A stretch of 64,000 nucleotides of DNA from Actinomycetales bacterium (GCA_002919305.1 PKFB01000024.1:1-64000), one strand, 5' to 3'. Shown: positions 1 through 9,446, counted from the stretch's first letter. The notes: generated by a model from the sequence alone, not told the origin. Made by a program: numbers and translations.

Positions 1-149
1 GACGGGATCTCGGTGTCCACCTTGTCGGTGGACACCTCAAGTAGAGGCTCGTCAGCCTCTACTCGGTCGCCTTCGTTCTTCAGCCAGCGAGTAATGGTGC
101 CCTCTGTGACGCTCTCGCCAAGCTGGGGCATCGTGACCGAGACCGGCAT
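1..149 (-). CDS. sucB: 2-oxoacid dehydrogenase E2 (dihydrolipoamide acyltransferase), N-terminus only
   Basis: The gene runs off the left edge; only the first 49 codons are present. They form the start of a lipoyl domain, with [12 protein letters not shown] at residues 7-18 and the STDKVDTE motif at about 40-47; Lys43 is the expected lipoylation site. The ATG at 149 has GAGGAG nine bases upstream, so the start is well supported. E2 acyltransferases carry the acyl group from E1 to CoA in the 2-oxoglutarate or pyruvate dehydrogenase complex. The lpdA gene lies just upstream on the same strand, so E3 and E2 are probably co-transcribed. Whether this is the succinyl (sucB), acetyl or shared actinobacterial form cannot be told from the fragment; sucB is the likeliest label. 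Confidence 0.85.
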   Translation of the reverse strand, partial: MPVSVTMPQLGESVTEGTITRWLKNEGDRVEADEPLLEVSTDKVDTEIP

Positions 150-185
150 GTCGTACGACTCCTCGTAAGGTCGGCGGTGCGGCGG

Positions 186-1568
186 TCAGCCGTGAACGTG
201 CAAGGGCTTTCCGGCGAGCGCGAGATGTGCCTCGCCGAGCGCCTCGTTCTGGGTGGGATGCATATGGATGAGCTGGGCGACCTCGGATGGATAAGCCTCC
301 CAGTTGTAAATCAACTGTGCCTCACCGATGAGCTCTCCGACTCGGGCGCCCACCATGTGAACACCCACCACGGGGCCATCAGCCACCCGTACTACTTTGA
401 CACAACCTGAGGTACGCAGAATTTGGCTCCTGGGATTGCCAGCCAGGTCGTAGACCACAGCCTCGACCTTGTCCTCCCCGTACCGCTCCCGGGCGGCGGC
501 CTCCGTGAGGCCTACCGAGGCGACCTCCGGATCGCTGTAGGTGACCCGCGGGATCCCGGTGTCCTCGATCACAGTCGGGTTCAGGCCCGCGATGTCCTCA
601 GCAATGAAGATGCCGTGCGCGAAGCCGCGGTGCGCCAGTTGCGGCCCAGGCACGATGTCGCCGGCCGCGTACACCCCCGGCAGGTTGGTGCGCAACCGTT
701 CATCGGTCAGCACCCATCCCCGCTCCATCCGCAGTCCTTGCTCCTGGAAGCCCAGGCCTGCGGTGTTGGGGCCGCGTCCGACGGCCACCAGAAGCACCTC
801 CGCCTCGAAGGACTCACCCGACTCCACGGTCACCTGCACCCCGGTGTCGGTGTGCTTCAAGGATCGGAAGGGGGTTCCCGTCTTCAGGGTGATCCCTCGG
901 CGTCGGAAGGCGCGCTCCAGCCGCCGTGAGCTTTCCTCGTCCTCGGTCGCCAGCAGGCGTGGCAGCGCCTCGATGATGGTCACCTTCGTCCCCAGCGACG
1001 TCCATGCGCTGGCGAACTCCACACCGATGACACCGCCCCCGAGCACGATCGCTGAGCTGGGGATCCGGTCCAGGTGCAACGCGTGCTCACTGGTGAGCAC
1101 CCGCTCGCCGTCGATCTCCAAGCCCGGAAGCGTGCGAGGGTGAGAACCGGTGGCCAGGACCAGATGCCGACCGGTGTAGCGGACACCGGCGACATCGACG
1201 GTCGTGGGCCCGACCAGTCGGCCTTCGCCCTCGACCACCGTGATTCCCCGGCCGCGGATCAGACCGGTCAGTCCACGGAAGGTCCGGGTAACGATGGCGT
1301 CCTTGTAGGCATTGATACCCGCCATGTCGATCGAATCGACAGCGGCCCGGATGCCCACATGCCCGGCCTCCCGGACCGTGTCGGCCACCTCGGCGGCGTG
1401 GAGAAGCGCCTTGGTTGGGATGCAACCGCGGTGCAGACAAGTGCCACCGAGCTTGTCCTTTTCGATAAGGGCGACGGACAGACCCAGTTGCGCCGCGCGG
1501 AGCGCGCACGCGTATCCTCCGCTGCCGCCGCCGAGGACCACGACATCGTAGCCGTCCGGCTGACCCAC
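186..1568 (-). CDS. lpdA: dihydrolipoamide dehydrogenase (E3)
   Basis: A 460-residue flavoprotein that reoxidises dihydrolipoyl groups of 2-oxoacid dehydrogenase complexes with NAD. The N-terminal FAD fold has GGGSGG, followed by the redox-active disulphide motif GGTCLHRGCIPTK; a second Rossmann motif GGGVIGVE binds NAD; the C-terminal HMHPTQNE carries the His-Glu pair of the active site. The open frame extends 26 codons further upstream, but GTG at 1568 is preceded by GGGAG with five bases spacing and gives the standard E3 length and the standard start just before the FAD fold. Only about 36 bases separate its stop from the E2 gene, consistent with one operon. Confidence 0.93.
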   Translation of the reverse strand: MGQPDGYDVVVLGGGSGGYACALRAAQLGLSVALIEKDKLGGTCLHRGCIPTKALLHAAEVADTVREAGHVGIRAAVDSIDMAGINAYKDAIVTRTFRGLTGLIRGRGITVVEGEGRLVGPTTVDVAGVRYTGRHLVLATGSHPRTLPGLEIDGERVLTSEHALHLDRIPSSAIVLGGGVIGVEFASAWTSLGTKVTIIEALPRLLATEDEESSRRLERAFRRRGITLKTGTPFRSLKHTDTGVQVTVESGESFEAEVLLVAVGRGPNTAGLGFQEQGLRMERGWVLTDERLRTNLPGVYAAGDIVPGPQLAHRGFAHGIFIAEDIAGLNPTVIEDTGIPRVTYSDPEVASVGLTEAAARERYGEDKVEAVVYDLAGNPRSQILRTSGCVKVVRVADGPVVGVHMVGARVGELIGEAQLIYNWEAYPSEVAQLIHMHPTQNEALGEAHLALAGKPLHVHG

Positions 1569-1759
1569 GAGATCTCCCAGGTGATGAACAGTGCCGTGGT
1601 CATCTTGGCACTCGAAGGCGGGGATTCGCGACGCGACCCGCGTCACGGGTGGACGCGCGGATGAGCCGGAGCCGTACGCTTGCCTCTACGTTCTCCGCTC
1701 CAACGTCCTGTTTTGTGACCGTCCCCCGTGGAGAGCGGCGAGTGTCCTAGGAGGTAGCA

Positions 1760-2086
1760 GTGGGCTGGTTCCGCCGGAGACGGGGCCCTAAAGCCGCACG
1801 TGGTGCCGCACGCGCCGAGCATAAGGCGGCGCTGGAACATCTCGAACAGTTCGTCCACAGCCGCTACGGAGTCGAGGGCTACATCGAACCCCGCACGATG
1901 GTGACGGAGACCACGCTGCTGCTCATCGCCCACGACGGGGAGTGGACGCGTCGTCGGATACCGGATCCGCAGACAGCTTACGCGTTAGGGAACCGGCTCG
2001 GTATCCCGATCTACGACGTGAACCTGGTTGGGTATCCCCAACGGATGCGCGAATACAACGCCCGTCGCAAACAACAGGGCAGCTAA
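1760..2086 (+). CDS. conserved hypothetical protein, 108 aa
   Basis: GTG start at 1760 preceded closely by AGGAGG (1749-1754). The protein has an Arg-rich N-terminus (WFRRRRGPK), then a mixed alpha/beta body with a hydrophobic strand TTLLLIAHDGEWTRR, and ends RMREYNARRKQQG. No domain is recognised. It is a compact soluble protein transcribed divergently from lpdA and lying between lpdA and pepA. The strong ribosome site and high third-position GC argue that it is real. Function unknown. Confidence 0.75.
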   Translation: MGWFRRRRGPKAARGAARAEHKAALEHLEQFVHSRYGVEGYIEPRTMVTETTLLLIAHDGEWTRRRIPDPQTAYALGNRLGIPIYDVNLVGYPQRMREYNARRKQQGS

Positions 2087-2339
2087 CCGGCGTGGTGTCG
2101 ACTCACGCCTGCGGCGTCAGGCCGTCGCCACGAGCGATCTCATCACGAGCGATGTCGCCCTGACCGTCCACGGCGCGACTTGCTCTTCTGCCGCATCCAC
2201 CTTCACCAAGCCGCACGCAGGGCCACGTCGGGCGGTCGGATCCCGCAACGAACTCCGGCGGTGTGACGGGAACACCGGCGGCGAGCCGGGATCGCCGGGT
2301 GGACGCTCCTGCAGCTCAGCCGCCGGTGTTCAGGCAGGC

Positions 2340-3851
2340 TCAGCCGTTGGCGGCGATGTCCTCCAGCAGGCGGACCAAGGTACGCACCGGCACCCCGGTG
2401 CCGCCCTTGGCGATGTACCCGTAGGGCTCACCGGCGTGGTACGCCGGACCCGCGATGTCCAGGTGCGCCCACGGCAGATCTTCGGTGACGAAGTGGGACA
2501 GGAAAATCCCGCCCTGCAGCATGTGCCCTGAGCGGTCCATGCCGCTGCTGATCTGCAGCAGGTCAGCGACGTCGGACTCCATGTTCTTGCGGATCTCCTC
2601 CGGCAGCGGCATCGGCCACATGGGCTCACCGCTCGCCTCGCCGGCCTGGCGTACCCGCTCACACAGTTCAGGGGTGCCCATCACCCCGGTGACCCGCTTG
2701 CCCAAGGCGATGACCTGGCCACCGGTCAGGGTGGAGGTCTCCAGCAGGTAGTCCGGTTTATCCTCGCAGGCCCGAGCGATCGCGTCGCCCAGAATGATGC
2801 GTCCCTCGGCGTCGGTGTTGAGGATCTCCACCCGTTTCCCGTTGTACATGGTCACCACGTCGCCGGGACGGTAGCTGGTGCCGCTGGGCATGTTCTCGGC
2901 CATCGGCAGGTACGCGGTGACCGCGACCTTCAGCTTCAGGGCCGCCACCGCCAGCATCACGCCCGCGACCGCAGCCGCGCCCGACATGTCGCTTTTCATC
3001 TCCCACATGTTCTGGGCGGGCTTGATGGACAGGCCTCCACTGTCGAAGGTGATGCCTTTACCCACCAGCGCGACGTGCCGCTCGGCGTTGTTGGGGCGGT
3101 AGGCCAGGCGTACCAGGCGCGGCGGTGCGGAGGAGCCGCCGCCGACGGCGAGGATGCCGCCGTAGCCGCCCTTGCGGAGGGCCTTCTCATCGAGCACCTC
3201 AACGTCGAGCTTGGCTTTCCGGGCGGCCTCAGCCACCTGCTCGGCGAACTGTGGCGGGCGCAGCTCGTTGGGCGCGGTGTTGACCCAGTCCCGTGTCTGA
3301 CTGACCGCGTCGGCCAGCACGCTGGCGCGGGACAGCACTGCCTTGGCGGCCTTGTCCTTCGCGTTGGTCACCACCAGGGTGAGCTTCTTGACCGGCTCTT
3401 TACCGTTGGGCTCACTCTTGTATCCGACGAAACGGTAACCACCGAGTGCGGCGCCTTCCGCCATCGCCGCCAAGGCGCCCTCGGGGCCGTCGGTGACGTC
3501 GATGGCCACGCCGACGTGGCGTACGCCGGCCAGGGCGCGGACCGCGGCTCCAACCGCCCGGCGGAGGGTTTCGCTTGTGACCGCGTCGGCGCGTCCCAGC
3601 CCGACTCCGACCACTAGCGGGGCAGTGATCGTGCCCAGCGACGCGAGTTTGGTCACTTCACCGGGGGTCCCGGTGGCGCCCAACAGCGAGAAGTGGGCCG
3701 CCAACTGGCCGTTGAAAGCCGTCTGGAGAGACTGCGCGCCCGGCGCGAGTTCAAGGTCATCACCGTTGTCTGCGGATTGATACACGCCGACGACGACAGC
3801 GTCGACCGCCAGCGTGGCGGGGTCGGTGTCGGCGAGCGCGAGCGAGGTCAC
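2340..3851 (-). CDS. pepA: leucyl aminopeptidase (M17 family)
   Basis: A 503-residue cytosolic aminopeptidase, the usual length for M17. The catalytic C-terminal half has GKGITFDSGGLSIK and KSDMSGAAAV (metal- and substrate-binding Lys/Asp) and the family signature NTDAEGRIILGDA containing the metal-binding Asp/Glu pair; the last position is Ile rather than the commoner Leu. The N-terminal half is the variable alpha/beta domain. Start taken as GTG at 3851 with a GGGAAGG-like site upstream. It removes N-terminal residues from peptides using two divalent metal ions. Convergent with the 108-aa gene; the 253 bases between them hold nothing I can name. Confidence 0.93.
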   Translation of the reverse strand: MTSLALADTDPATLAVDAVVVGVYQSADNGDDLELAPGAQSLQTAFNGQLAAHFSLLGATGTPGEVTKLASLGTITAPLVVGVGLGRADAVTSETLRRAVGAAVRALAGVRHVGVAIDVTDGPEGALAAMAEGAALGGYRFVGYKSEPNGKEPVKKLTLVVTNAKDKAAKAVLSRASVLADAVSQTRDWVNTAPNELRPPQFAEQVAEAARKAKLDVEVLDEKALRKGGYGGILAVGGGSSAPPRLVRLAYRPNNAERHVALVGKGITFDSGGLSIKPAQNMWEMKSDMSGAAAVAGVMLAVAALKLKVAVTAYLPMAENMPSGTSYRPGDVVTMYNGKRVEILNTDAEGRIILGDAIARACEDKPDYLLETSTLTGGQVIALGKRVTGVMGTPELCERVRQAGEASGEPMWPMPLPEEIRKNMESDVADLLQISSGMDRSGHMLQGGIFLSHFVTEDLPWAHLDIAGPAYHAGEPYGYIAKGGTGVPVRTLVRLLEDIAANG

Positions 3852-4133
3852 AGGTATCGCTGCCTTCCCAATCTCTCGAGGTCTCTGCCTTGCGAATCCA
3901 GAACTGGTGCGGGTATCCCGCGAGAAGCCAAAAGACGCGTGGACGTTCTCGAATCATGCATGCGACGCACCAACCACGGCATTACGGATGTGGTGCCTGA
4001 TACGTCACATGTGCTGAGCACGCTACTTCCCGTCGGTCCGAAGCGCCACGCAGATTGAGGCGAAGCGACTTGGATATCACGTGGTTATCGCGCCGATGCT
4101 ACGTGGCCGCCCCAGGGCGGTAAGTTGCCACCC

Positions 4134-5237
4134 ATGACTGACACGTTGCTGCGGTCCCCGTTACATGACCGCCACGCGGCCAAGGGAGCGAAGTTCGGCG
4201 CGTTCGGCGGCTGGGAGATGCCTCTGGAGTACGCCGGTGGCGGAGTGCTGGCCGAGCACACGGCCGTGCGGCAAACGGTTGGGCTGTTCGACGTGTCACA
4301 CCTGGGGAAGGTGTCGGTCACCGGGCCGGGAGCGGCGGACTTCGTCAACCGGTGCCTGACCAACGATCTGGGGCGCATCGCACCTGGTAAGGCGCAGTAC
4401 ACGCTGTGCTGCGACGAGTCCGGGGGTGTAATCGACGATCTCATCGTCTATCTGCGGGGAGCGTCGGATGTCTTTTTGGTCCCCAATGCGGCGAACACCG
4501 CCGAGGTGGTGCGTCGCCTCCAGGCAGCCTGCCCGTCGGGGATCAGTGTGACCAACCTGCACCAGCAGTACGCGATCCTGGCGCTGCAGGGACGCGCCTC
4601 CACTCAGGTGCTCGCAGCGCTGACGCTGCCTGCTGACCATGAGTACATGTCCTTCGCCGATGCCGAGTTCGACGGTGTGCCGATCACTATCTGCCGGACC
4701 GGGTACACCGGTGAGCACGGCTATGAGCTGATCTGTGACCGGGAGGCCGCCGGGGCGTTGTGGGATGCGCTGACCGCGCAGGTTGAGCGGGTCGATGGAC
4801 GGCTGTGCGGGTTGGGGGCGCGAGACACGCTCCGCACCGAGATGGGGTACCCGCTGCACGGTCAGGACCTGTCCCCGGAGATCACCCCGGTGCAGGCCAG
4901 GGTCGGCTGGGCCGTTGGGTGGCGTAAGCCGGAGTTCTGGGGCCGGCAGGCGTTACTGGCCGAGCGGGAGGCCGGACCGCGCCGTACGCTGTGGGGGCTG
5001 CGGGCGATGGATAGAGGCATCCCGCGTCCCGGAATGACGGTCCTCCGCGGCGATGAGCAGGTGGGGACGGTGACCAGCGGGACGTTCTCCCCGACGCTGC
5101 GGGTAGGGATCGCGTTGGCGCTGTTGGACACCTCAGCCGGTCTGGAGGAAGGCGCTGAGGTGGAGGTCGATGTGCGGGGCCGGCGGTGCCGGATGACGGT
5201 CGTCAAGCCTCCGTTTGTCACCCCGTCGGTTCGCTGA
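4134..5237 (+). CDS. gcvT: glycine cleavage system T protein (aminomethyltransferase)
   Basis: A 366-residue folate-dependent enzyme that transfers the methylene group from the H-protein-bound aminomethyl intermediate to tetrahydrofolate. The N-terminus has the conserved [14 protein letters not shown] and [10 protein letters not shown] segments; the C-terminal barrel has [19 protein letters not shown] and [12 protein letters not shown] at 4134 chosen; a TTG three codons earlier is also open but neither has a strong ribosome site (a weak AGGGCGG lies about 13 bases upstream), so a short or absent leader is possible. gcvH and gcvP are not in the window. I see no glycine riboswitch in the 282-bp gap shared with pepA. 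Confidence 0.92.
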   Translation: MTDTLLRSPLHDRHAAKGAKFGAFGGWEMPLEYAGGGVLAEHTAVRQTVGLFDVSHLGKVSVTGPGAADFVNRCLTNDLGRIAPGKAQYTLCCDESGGVIDDLIVYLRGASDVFLVPNAANTAEVVRRLQAACPSGISVTNLHQQYAILALQGRASTQVLAALTLPADHEYMSFADAEFDGVPITICRTGYTGEHGYELICDREAAGALWDALTAQVERVDGRLCGLGARDTLRTEMGYPLHGQDLSPEITPVQARVGWAVGWRKPEFWGRQALLAEREAGPRRTLWGLRAMDRGIPRPGMTVLRGDEQVGTVTSGTFSPTLRVGIALALLDTSAGLEEGAEVEVDVRGRRCRMTVVKPPFVTPSVR

Positions 5238-5255
5238 TCCAGGTCACCGCTACGG

Positions 5256-6029
5256 CTACGGGCTGAGAGCGAAGCCCACCAGGGTGATGGTGGTGGCCAC
5301 CTCCACTGCCGCGCCCAGCAGATCCCCGGTGACTCCGCCGAGACGGCGACGGGCGTGACGAAGCAGCAGCGCCACGACACCCAACGCCACCACCACGGCC
5401 ACCGGTCCCAGCCAGGGGCGCTCCGGTACCGCCAGGAGCGCCCCTGCGGCGAGCACGACGGTCGCGGTCAGCGCCGCGAGCGGGGGCACGGTCCCGGCCA
5501 CCAGGGCTCCCAGCCCGCCGGGGCGGGCGGCCGGTACCCCGCGTCGGCAGGCCCAGGTGGCCGCCGCCCGGCCGGTGCCGGCGGCCACCGCCAGACCGGC
5601 CAGCACCGCGACCGGTGAGCGTTCCAGAACGCGGGTGATCGCGGTGACCTGTGCCAGCAGCACCAGGACGAGCGCGGCCACCCCGAACGGGCCCACATCC
5701 GGCCTTTTCATGATCTCCAGCGCGCGTTCTTTGCCGGCGTACGAGCCCAGGGCGTCCACGGTGTCGGCGAGACCGTCCAGGTGGAGCCCACGGGTCAGCA
5801 GCGCCCATGCCGCCACCACGGCCACCGCGGCGAGCGGGAGCGGCGCGTCCGCGTACCTCATGAGCAGCCCGAGCCCGCCCGTGGCCACGCCGAGCGCCAC
5901 GCCGACACCGGCGGCGAGGCTCATCGCGACCGTCGCCGCTGCCCGGTCGATCCGCCCGGTCCGCGCCGGCACCACTGTGAAGGTGGTAATCGCCAGCCGC
6001 AGGCCGTCCGCCAGCGCGTGAGGCCTCAC
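5256..6029 (-). CDS. cobS: adenosylcobinamide-GDP ribazoletransferase (cobalamin synthase)
   Basis: A 257-residue integral membrane protein with several hydrophobic helices. It joins adenosylcobinamide-GDP to alpha-ribazole in the last steps of cobalamin assembly. The family signature TRGLHLDGLADTVDALG is present near residues 80-97, followed by MKRPDVGPFG and the AAGTGRAAA segment. The GTG start overlaps the TGA of the upstream cobT gene (GTGA), so translation is probably coupled. It is the last gene of a cobU-cobT-cobS operon and converges on gcvT, with only 18 bases between the two stops. Confidence 0.92.
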   Translation of the reverse strand: MRPHALADGLRLAITTFTVVPARTGRIDRAAATVAMSLAAGVGVALGVATGGLGLLMRYADAPLPLAAVAVVAAWALLTRGLHLDGLADTVDALGSYAGKERALEIMKRPDVGPFGVAALVLVLLAQVTAITRVLERSPVAVLAGLAVAAGTGRAAATWACRRGVPAARPGGLGALVAGTVPPLAALTATVVLAAGALLAVPERPWLGPVAVVVALGVVALLLRHARRRLGGVTGDLLGAAVEVATTITLVGFALSP

Positions 6030-7285
6030 TGGGGTGTCGGGTCCCCGTCCTTGACGTCCGGCTCCGAGGCGGCGGCCGGCTCGGCGGTGCGATCCGACTC
6101 ACCGTCTGGCACGGGATCGGAGGCCGATTCCGGCTCTAAGGCGGTACCCGCCTCGGACTCGGCCGGTGCGGGCTGTGAATCAGACCCCGACTCTGACGCT
6201 GAGTCCTCGGAGTCGGACTCCGCCTCATCCTCTGAATCAGCGGCGGGCTGCGGCGGCTCAGGGTCGGTGGTGAAGCCCGCCGCCAAGGCGATCGCGGAGT
6301 TGAGCAGCGGCAACGCGGTGAGGGCGAGCGCGCCCGCGCCGATGTCCAGCGTGAAGTCCAGCAGCGGCGTCAGTCCGGTGACGTCGGCGACTTTGCCGGT
6401 GGTGGGGTGTCCTCCGGTGCCGGCTATCAGGCACCACTGCGGTACCTGACGGGCCTCAGCACGGGCCAACAGTAAGGCGGCGGCCGCCCCCGGGTCATCG
6501 ATGAGGACAGGGGTACGCCGGCGCGCAGCCTGCAGCAGGATCCCGGCCAGGACAGCGAAGTCGACTCCGGCCAGCGCGGTCAACAGGGTACGCATGTCAC
6601 GGCGCCGGCCGTGGATCCGGCGGATGGCGTCCCGTGCCGCGGCGCACCGATCCATCCAGGCCTCGTCATCGACCCGGCCGGCGCTGGTGACGACCCGTGC
6701 CAGCAGGGCGGGCAGCTCGGTCCCGGTCAGCACCGACACCACCGTGGCGGCGATCGTGTCGGCCCCCGCCCCGAAGCTCGCCGGCACGATCAGGTCGGCC
6801 CCGGAGTCCACCGCCTCGTCGACCAGGCGTTCGCCTAGAGTGAGGCCTTCGGTCATCTGCTCCGGGGTGATGGCGTCCTCCAGGTGGAACGGCGCACTTC
6901 CGGAACGGATCCGGTGTTCCGACAGCTCCGGGCCGGTCAGAGCGGCGTCCACCACCTGCAGTGACGCGCCCGAGGCGGCCGTCAGCAGCGTCAACGGGCC
7001 GTCGCCGGTCAACTCTCGCTGTATCAGCCGAGGCCAGTCGGGGGCGCCGGCTGACGCGCCACCGGCGTGGTCACCTCCCACCAGGATCACGCGTACGGAG
7101 GAGAAGGGGCGTGCCGGGACACGTCCTTGGACCCCCGCCGCCCAGGTGACCGCCGCTTCGAGCGTGCCCAACCCCGCGCCGGGCACGTCCAGGGTGGTAA
7201 GACGAGCGCGTGCCGCGGTGCGCGATGCGTCGTCAGGGAGCGGGAGGACGGGGCGGTCGGTGGTACGGGTCGTGGGCTCACTCAC
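6026..7285 (-). CDS. cobT: CobT-like nicotinate-nucleotide:dimethylbenzimidazole phosphoribosyltransferase, altered active site, acidic tail
   Basis: By fold and position, the CobT that makes alpha-ribazole phosphate. Recognisable segments include VILVGGDHAGGASAG near the N-terminus and FTLDIGAGALALTALPLL near residue 310. In characterised CobT proteins a catalytic Glu lies in a GEGSGAALA-type motif; here the aligned residue is Ala (about 317), and the second conserved Glu of the GEMGIGNTT motif is Ser (about 170, SFGAGADT). Residues from about 340 to 419 form an Asp/Glu/Ser-rich low-complexity tail. Start ambiguous: GTG at 7285 chosen because the residues upstream look unlike protein; GTG at 7318 is also in frame and neither has a clear ribosome site. 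Between cobU and cobS in one operon. It may be a divergent enzyme or a non-catalytic paralogue. Confidence 0.78.
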   Translation of the reverse strand: MSEPTTRTTDRPVLPLPDDASRTAARARLTTLDVPGAGLGTLEAAVTWAAGVQGRVPARPFSSVRVILVGGDHAGGASAGAPDWPRLIQRELTGDGPLTLLTAASGASLQVVDAALTGPELSEHRIRSGSAPFHLEDAITPEQMTEGLTLGERLVDEAVDSGADLIVPASFGAGADTIAATVVSVLTGTELPALLARVVTSAGRVDDEAWMDRCAAARDAIRRIHGRRRDMRTLLTALAGVDFAVLAGILLQAARRRTPVLIDDPGAAAALLLARAEARQVPQWCLIAGTGGHPTTGKVADVTGLTPLLDFTLDIGAGALALTALPLLNSAIALAAGFTTDPEPPQPAADSEDEAESDSEDSASESGSDSQPAPAESEAGTALEPESASDPVPDGESDRTAEPAAASEPDVKDGDPTPQ

Positions 7286-7329
7286 GCGGGTGAGGTTAAT
7301 CCACGGCGCACACGTCACCGCGACCCCGG

Positions 7330-7869
7330 TCAGACCGTCCCTTTGACCGTCAGGGCCTGACCGGCGACCACCAGGAGTACGCGGTCGCAGGCGTCAGCGA
7401 CAGCGCGGTTGACGCCGCCGAGCGCATCGGCGAACACCCGGGCGACCCGGTTGTCCGGGACCACCGACAGCCCTACCTCGGGGCTAACCAGCACCAGGCG
7501 GCCCGGGCAGCTGCGGATCGCCTCGGCTAAGGGCTGGGCGGCGCGCAGGGCCGGCTCAGGGCCGCTCCACCCCGCGGCGTCTAGCAAGGCGGTCACCCAG
7601 GCGCCCAGATCGTCGATGAGCAGAGCATGATCAGGATCGGTACGCCTCAGCAGGGTGGGTAACACGGTGGGGTCGTGCCCGATCTCCACGGTGGCCCAGG
7701 CGGGTGGGCGTCGCTCCTGGTGCGCTTTGATGCGCTGCCGCCACTGTGGGTCATCGGGATACTCGACGGCGGTGGCCACATAGGTCACCGCCGCGGCGTC
7801 GGCCACCAGACGCTCGGCGTACTCGGATTTGCCGGATCGGATGCCCCCGAGCACCAGGATGTGTCGCAC
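7330..7869 (-). CDS. cobU: adenosylcobinamide kinase / adenosylcobinamide-phosphate guanylyltransferase
   Basis: A 179-residue bifunctional enzyme that phosphorylates adenosylcobinamide and adds GMP. The P-loop GGIRSGKS is at residues 8-15, the HQERRP segment carries the expected guanylylated His, and LLIDDLGAW is the Walker B-like strand; VSPEVGLSVVP follows. The open frame extends to 7992, but GTG at 7869 puts the P-loop at its usual distance from the N-terminus and gives the standard CobU length. First gene of cobU-cobT-cobS. No cobalamin riboswitch is evident in the 123 bases upstream. Confidence 0.9.
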   Translation of the reverse strand: MRHILVLGGIRSGKSEYAERLVADAAAVTYVATAVEYPDDPQWRQRIKAHQERRPPAWATVEIGHDPTVLPTLLRRTDPDHALLIDDLGAWVTALLDAAGWSGPEPALRAAQPLAEAIRSCPGRLVLVSPEVGLSVVPDNRVARVFADALGGVNRAVADACDRVLLVVAGQALTVKGTV

Positions 7870-7992
7870 GTCGTGATTCTGCCCACCGACAACGGGAGCC
7901 GCGGCACCGCGAGGCGAGACACTAGGCTTGCCGCACGGTGACGCGACGACAGAATCCGGGTACGTGTGCCCGGAGGGAGGGAAACGACCCAA

Positions 7993-8220
7993 ATGGCGTG
8001 GACATGGCGCTACTTCGGCCCGAATGGCGAGCCGACCACCGGGCCCGTCGAGGTGTTCGGAAGTCAGTCCGACGCCGAATCCTGGATCGGTCAGACCTGG
8101 CGGGAACTGGCGAAGGCCGGCGTGGCTGTGGTGGCGCTGATGGAGGACGACCGGATGGAGTACCAGATGAGCCTGAAGCCCGCTGACAGGCCCGACACCG
8201 CCGACTCCGGGACCTCCTGA
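7993..8220 (+). CDS. conserved actinobacterial protein, 75 aa
   Basis: Start ATG at 7993, preceded by GGGAGGG at 7976-7982. The protein begins MAWTWRYFGPNGEP, then has SDAESWIGQTWRELAKAG and VALMEDDRMEY, a pattern I recognise from small actinobacterial proteins of unknown function in which a tryptophan-rich N-terminus precedes an amphipathic helix. No known catalytic motif. It is transcribed divergently from cobU and followed by a strong hairpin at 8281-8332. Function unknown. Confidence 0.8.
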   Translation: MAWTWRYFGPNGEPTTGPVEVFGSQSDAESWIGQTWRELAKAGVAVVALMEDDRMEYQMSLKPADRPDTADSGTS

Positions 8221-8280
8221 GCCCTGGGCTGCAGCCCTGGGGCCGCCGATGAGGCGATGCCGATAAGGCGATACGGCACG

Positions 8281-8332
8281 TGACAGATCACGGGCCGGGA
8301 TCCCAGCCGGGACCCCGACCCGTGATGTGTCA
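8281..8332. terminator. bidirectional terminator hairpin between convergent genes
   Basis: Inverted repeat with arms 8281-8294 and 8319-8332, 14 bp with one mismatch (TGACAGATCACGGG / CCCGTGATGTGTCA) and a 24-base GC-rich loop that can itself fold. It lies between the stop of the 75-aa gene and the stop of the aldo/keto reductase, as expected for a shared terminator. No T-tract. Confidence 0.65.
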
Positions 8333-8344
8333 GGTCAGACGGTG

Positions 8345-9340
8345 TCAGGGCCGCTTGGCTGGGCTGACGGTACGCGCAGGGTCACGCTCCACGACCGGGT
8401 CGAGCACCTCATCGATGGCCTTGAGAAGGGCCGGTTCGAGCTTGACGCCCGCCGCCTTCACGTTCTCCCGCACCTGCTCCGGACGGGAAGCACCGATGAT
8501 CGCGCTGGAGACGTTCGGGTTCTGCAGCACCCACGCCACCGCCAGCGTGGCCATGGACAACCCGGCCTGCTCAGCGATCGGCCGCAGCCGCTGCACCCGA
8601 GTGAGGGTCTCGTCGTTCAGGAAACGCTGAATGAAGTTCCGGCCCTCCTCGGAGGTGGCCCGTGACCCCGGAGGCGGCGGCTGACCGGGCTGGTACTTAC
8701 CCGTCAGCACCCCCTGACCGAGGGGAGAGAACACGATCTGCCCGATCCCCAGCTCCTCGCACGTCGGGACCACCTCAGCCTCAATCACTCGCCAGAGCAT
8801 GGAGTACTGGGGCTGGTTGGAGACCAAGGGGATCCGCAGCTCACGAGCCAGCTCGGCGGCGGCCCGGATCTGCTCGGCGCGCCACTCGGACACACCGATG
8901 TAGAGCGCCTTGCCGGACCGGACGATGTCGGCGAAGGCCTCCATCGTCTCCTCCAGCGGCGTCTCATAGTCGTATCGGTGCGCCTGGTACAGATCGACGT
9001 AGTCGGTCCGCAGCCGGCGCAGAGAGCCGTTGATGGACTCCATGATGTGCTTACGGGACAGTCCGCGATCGTTGGGCCCCGGACCGGTCGGCCAATAGAC
9101 CTTGGTACAGATCTCCAGCCCTTCCCGCCGTTGTCCAGCCAGCGCTCGTCCCAGCACTGACTCCGCCACGGTCCCCGCGTACACGTCGGCGGTGTCGAAC
9201 GTCGTTATCCCCTCGTCGAGGGCGGCATGGACGCAGGCGATCGCGGTTTCTTCGTCGATCTGTGCACCGTGGGTGAGCCAGTTACCGTACGAGATCTCGC
9301 TGACCATCAGGCCGGATCGGCCAAGGTGACGGAACTCCAT
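8345..9340 (-). CDS. aldo/keto reductase (voltage-gated K-channel beta-subunit-like)
   Basis: A 331-residue NADPH-dependent oxidoreductase of the AKR superfamily. The tetrad is visible: Asp and Tyr in [13 protein letters not shown], Lys in EICTKVY and His in [35 protein letters not shown] and the C-terminal [13 protein letters not shown] (cofactor phosphate loop) follow in order. The N-terminus [21 protein letters not shown] and the length match the YghZ/KCNAB-like subgroup, which reduces aldehydes such as methylglyoxal in enterobacteria; the substrate here is unknown. Stands alone, convergent with the 75-aa gene. Confidence 0.9.
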   Translation of the reverse strand: MEFRHLGRSGLMVSEISYGNWLTHGAQIDEETAIACVHAALDEGITTFDTADVYAGTVAESVLGRALAGQRREGLEICTKVYWPTGPGPNDRGLSRKHIMESINGSLRRLRTDYVDLYQAHRYDYETPLEETMEAFADIVRSGKALYIGVSEWRAEQIRAAAELARELRIPLVSNQPQYSMLWRVIEAEVVPTCEELGIGQIVFSPLGQGVLTGKYQPGQPPPPGSRATSEEGRNFIQRFLNDETLTRVQRLRPIAEQAGLSMATLAVAWVLQNPNVSSAIIGASRPEQVRENVKAAGVKLEPALLKAIDEVLDPVVERDPARTVSPAKRP

Positions 9341-9400
9341 GAAGTTGACCCTAGTACGGCTGGCCTCTGAGGTAGGTGAAACATAAAGGTCGCCCTGGGA

Positions 9401-9420
9401 CCGAATAAAGGATTATTCGG
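9401..9420. terminator. short AT-rich hairpin downstream of the TPR/WG gene
   Basis: Perfect 8-bp stem CCGAATAA / TTATTCGG with loop AGGA, 27 bases after the stop of the TPR/WG gene and about 60 bases before the aldo/keto reductase start (both on the minus strand). It is conspicuously AT-rich for this genome. It could terminate the upstream gene or be an operator of the reductase. Confidence 0.45.
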
Positions 9421-9446
9421 AATTTATCGGGTCGATGGGATCTGGG

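Noticed and set aside
3852..4133. Glycine riboswitch upstream of gcvT
   Set aside because: No tandem aptamer motifs; only a weak GCACCA/TGGTGC pair is present.
5218..6102. Long minus-strand open frame overlapping cobS in another frame
   Set aside because: Arg/Pro/Gly-rich shadow product typical of high-GC DNA; cobS in the same interval is a clear membrane enzyme.
7870..7992. Cobalamin riboswitch upstream of cobU
   Set aside because: No B12-box or long structured leader is visible in the 123 bases between cobU and the divergent gene.
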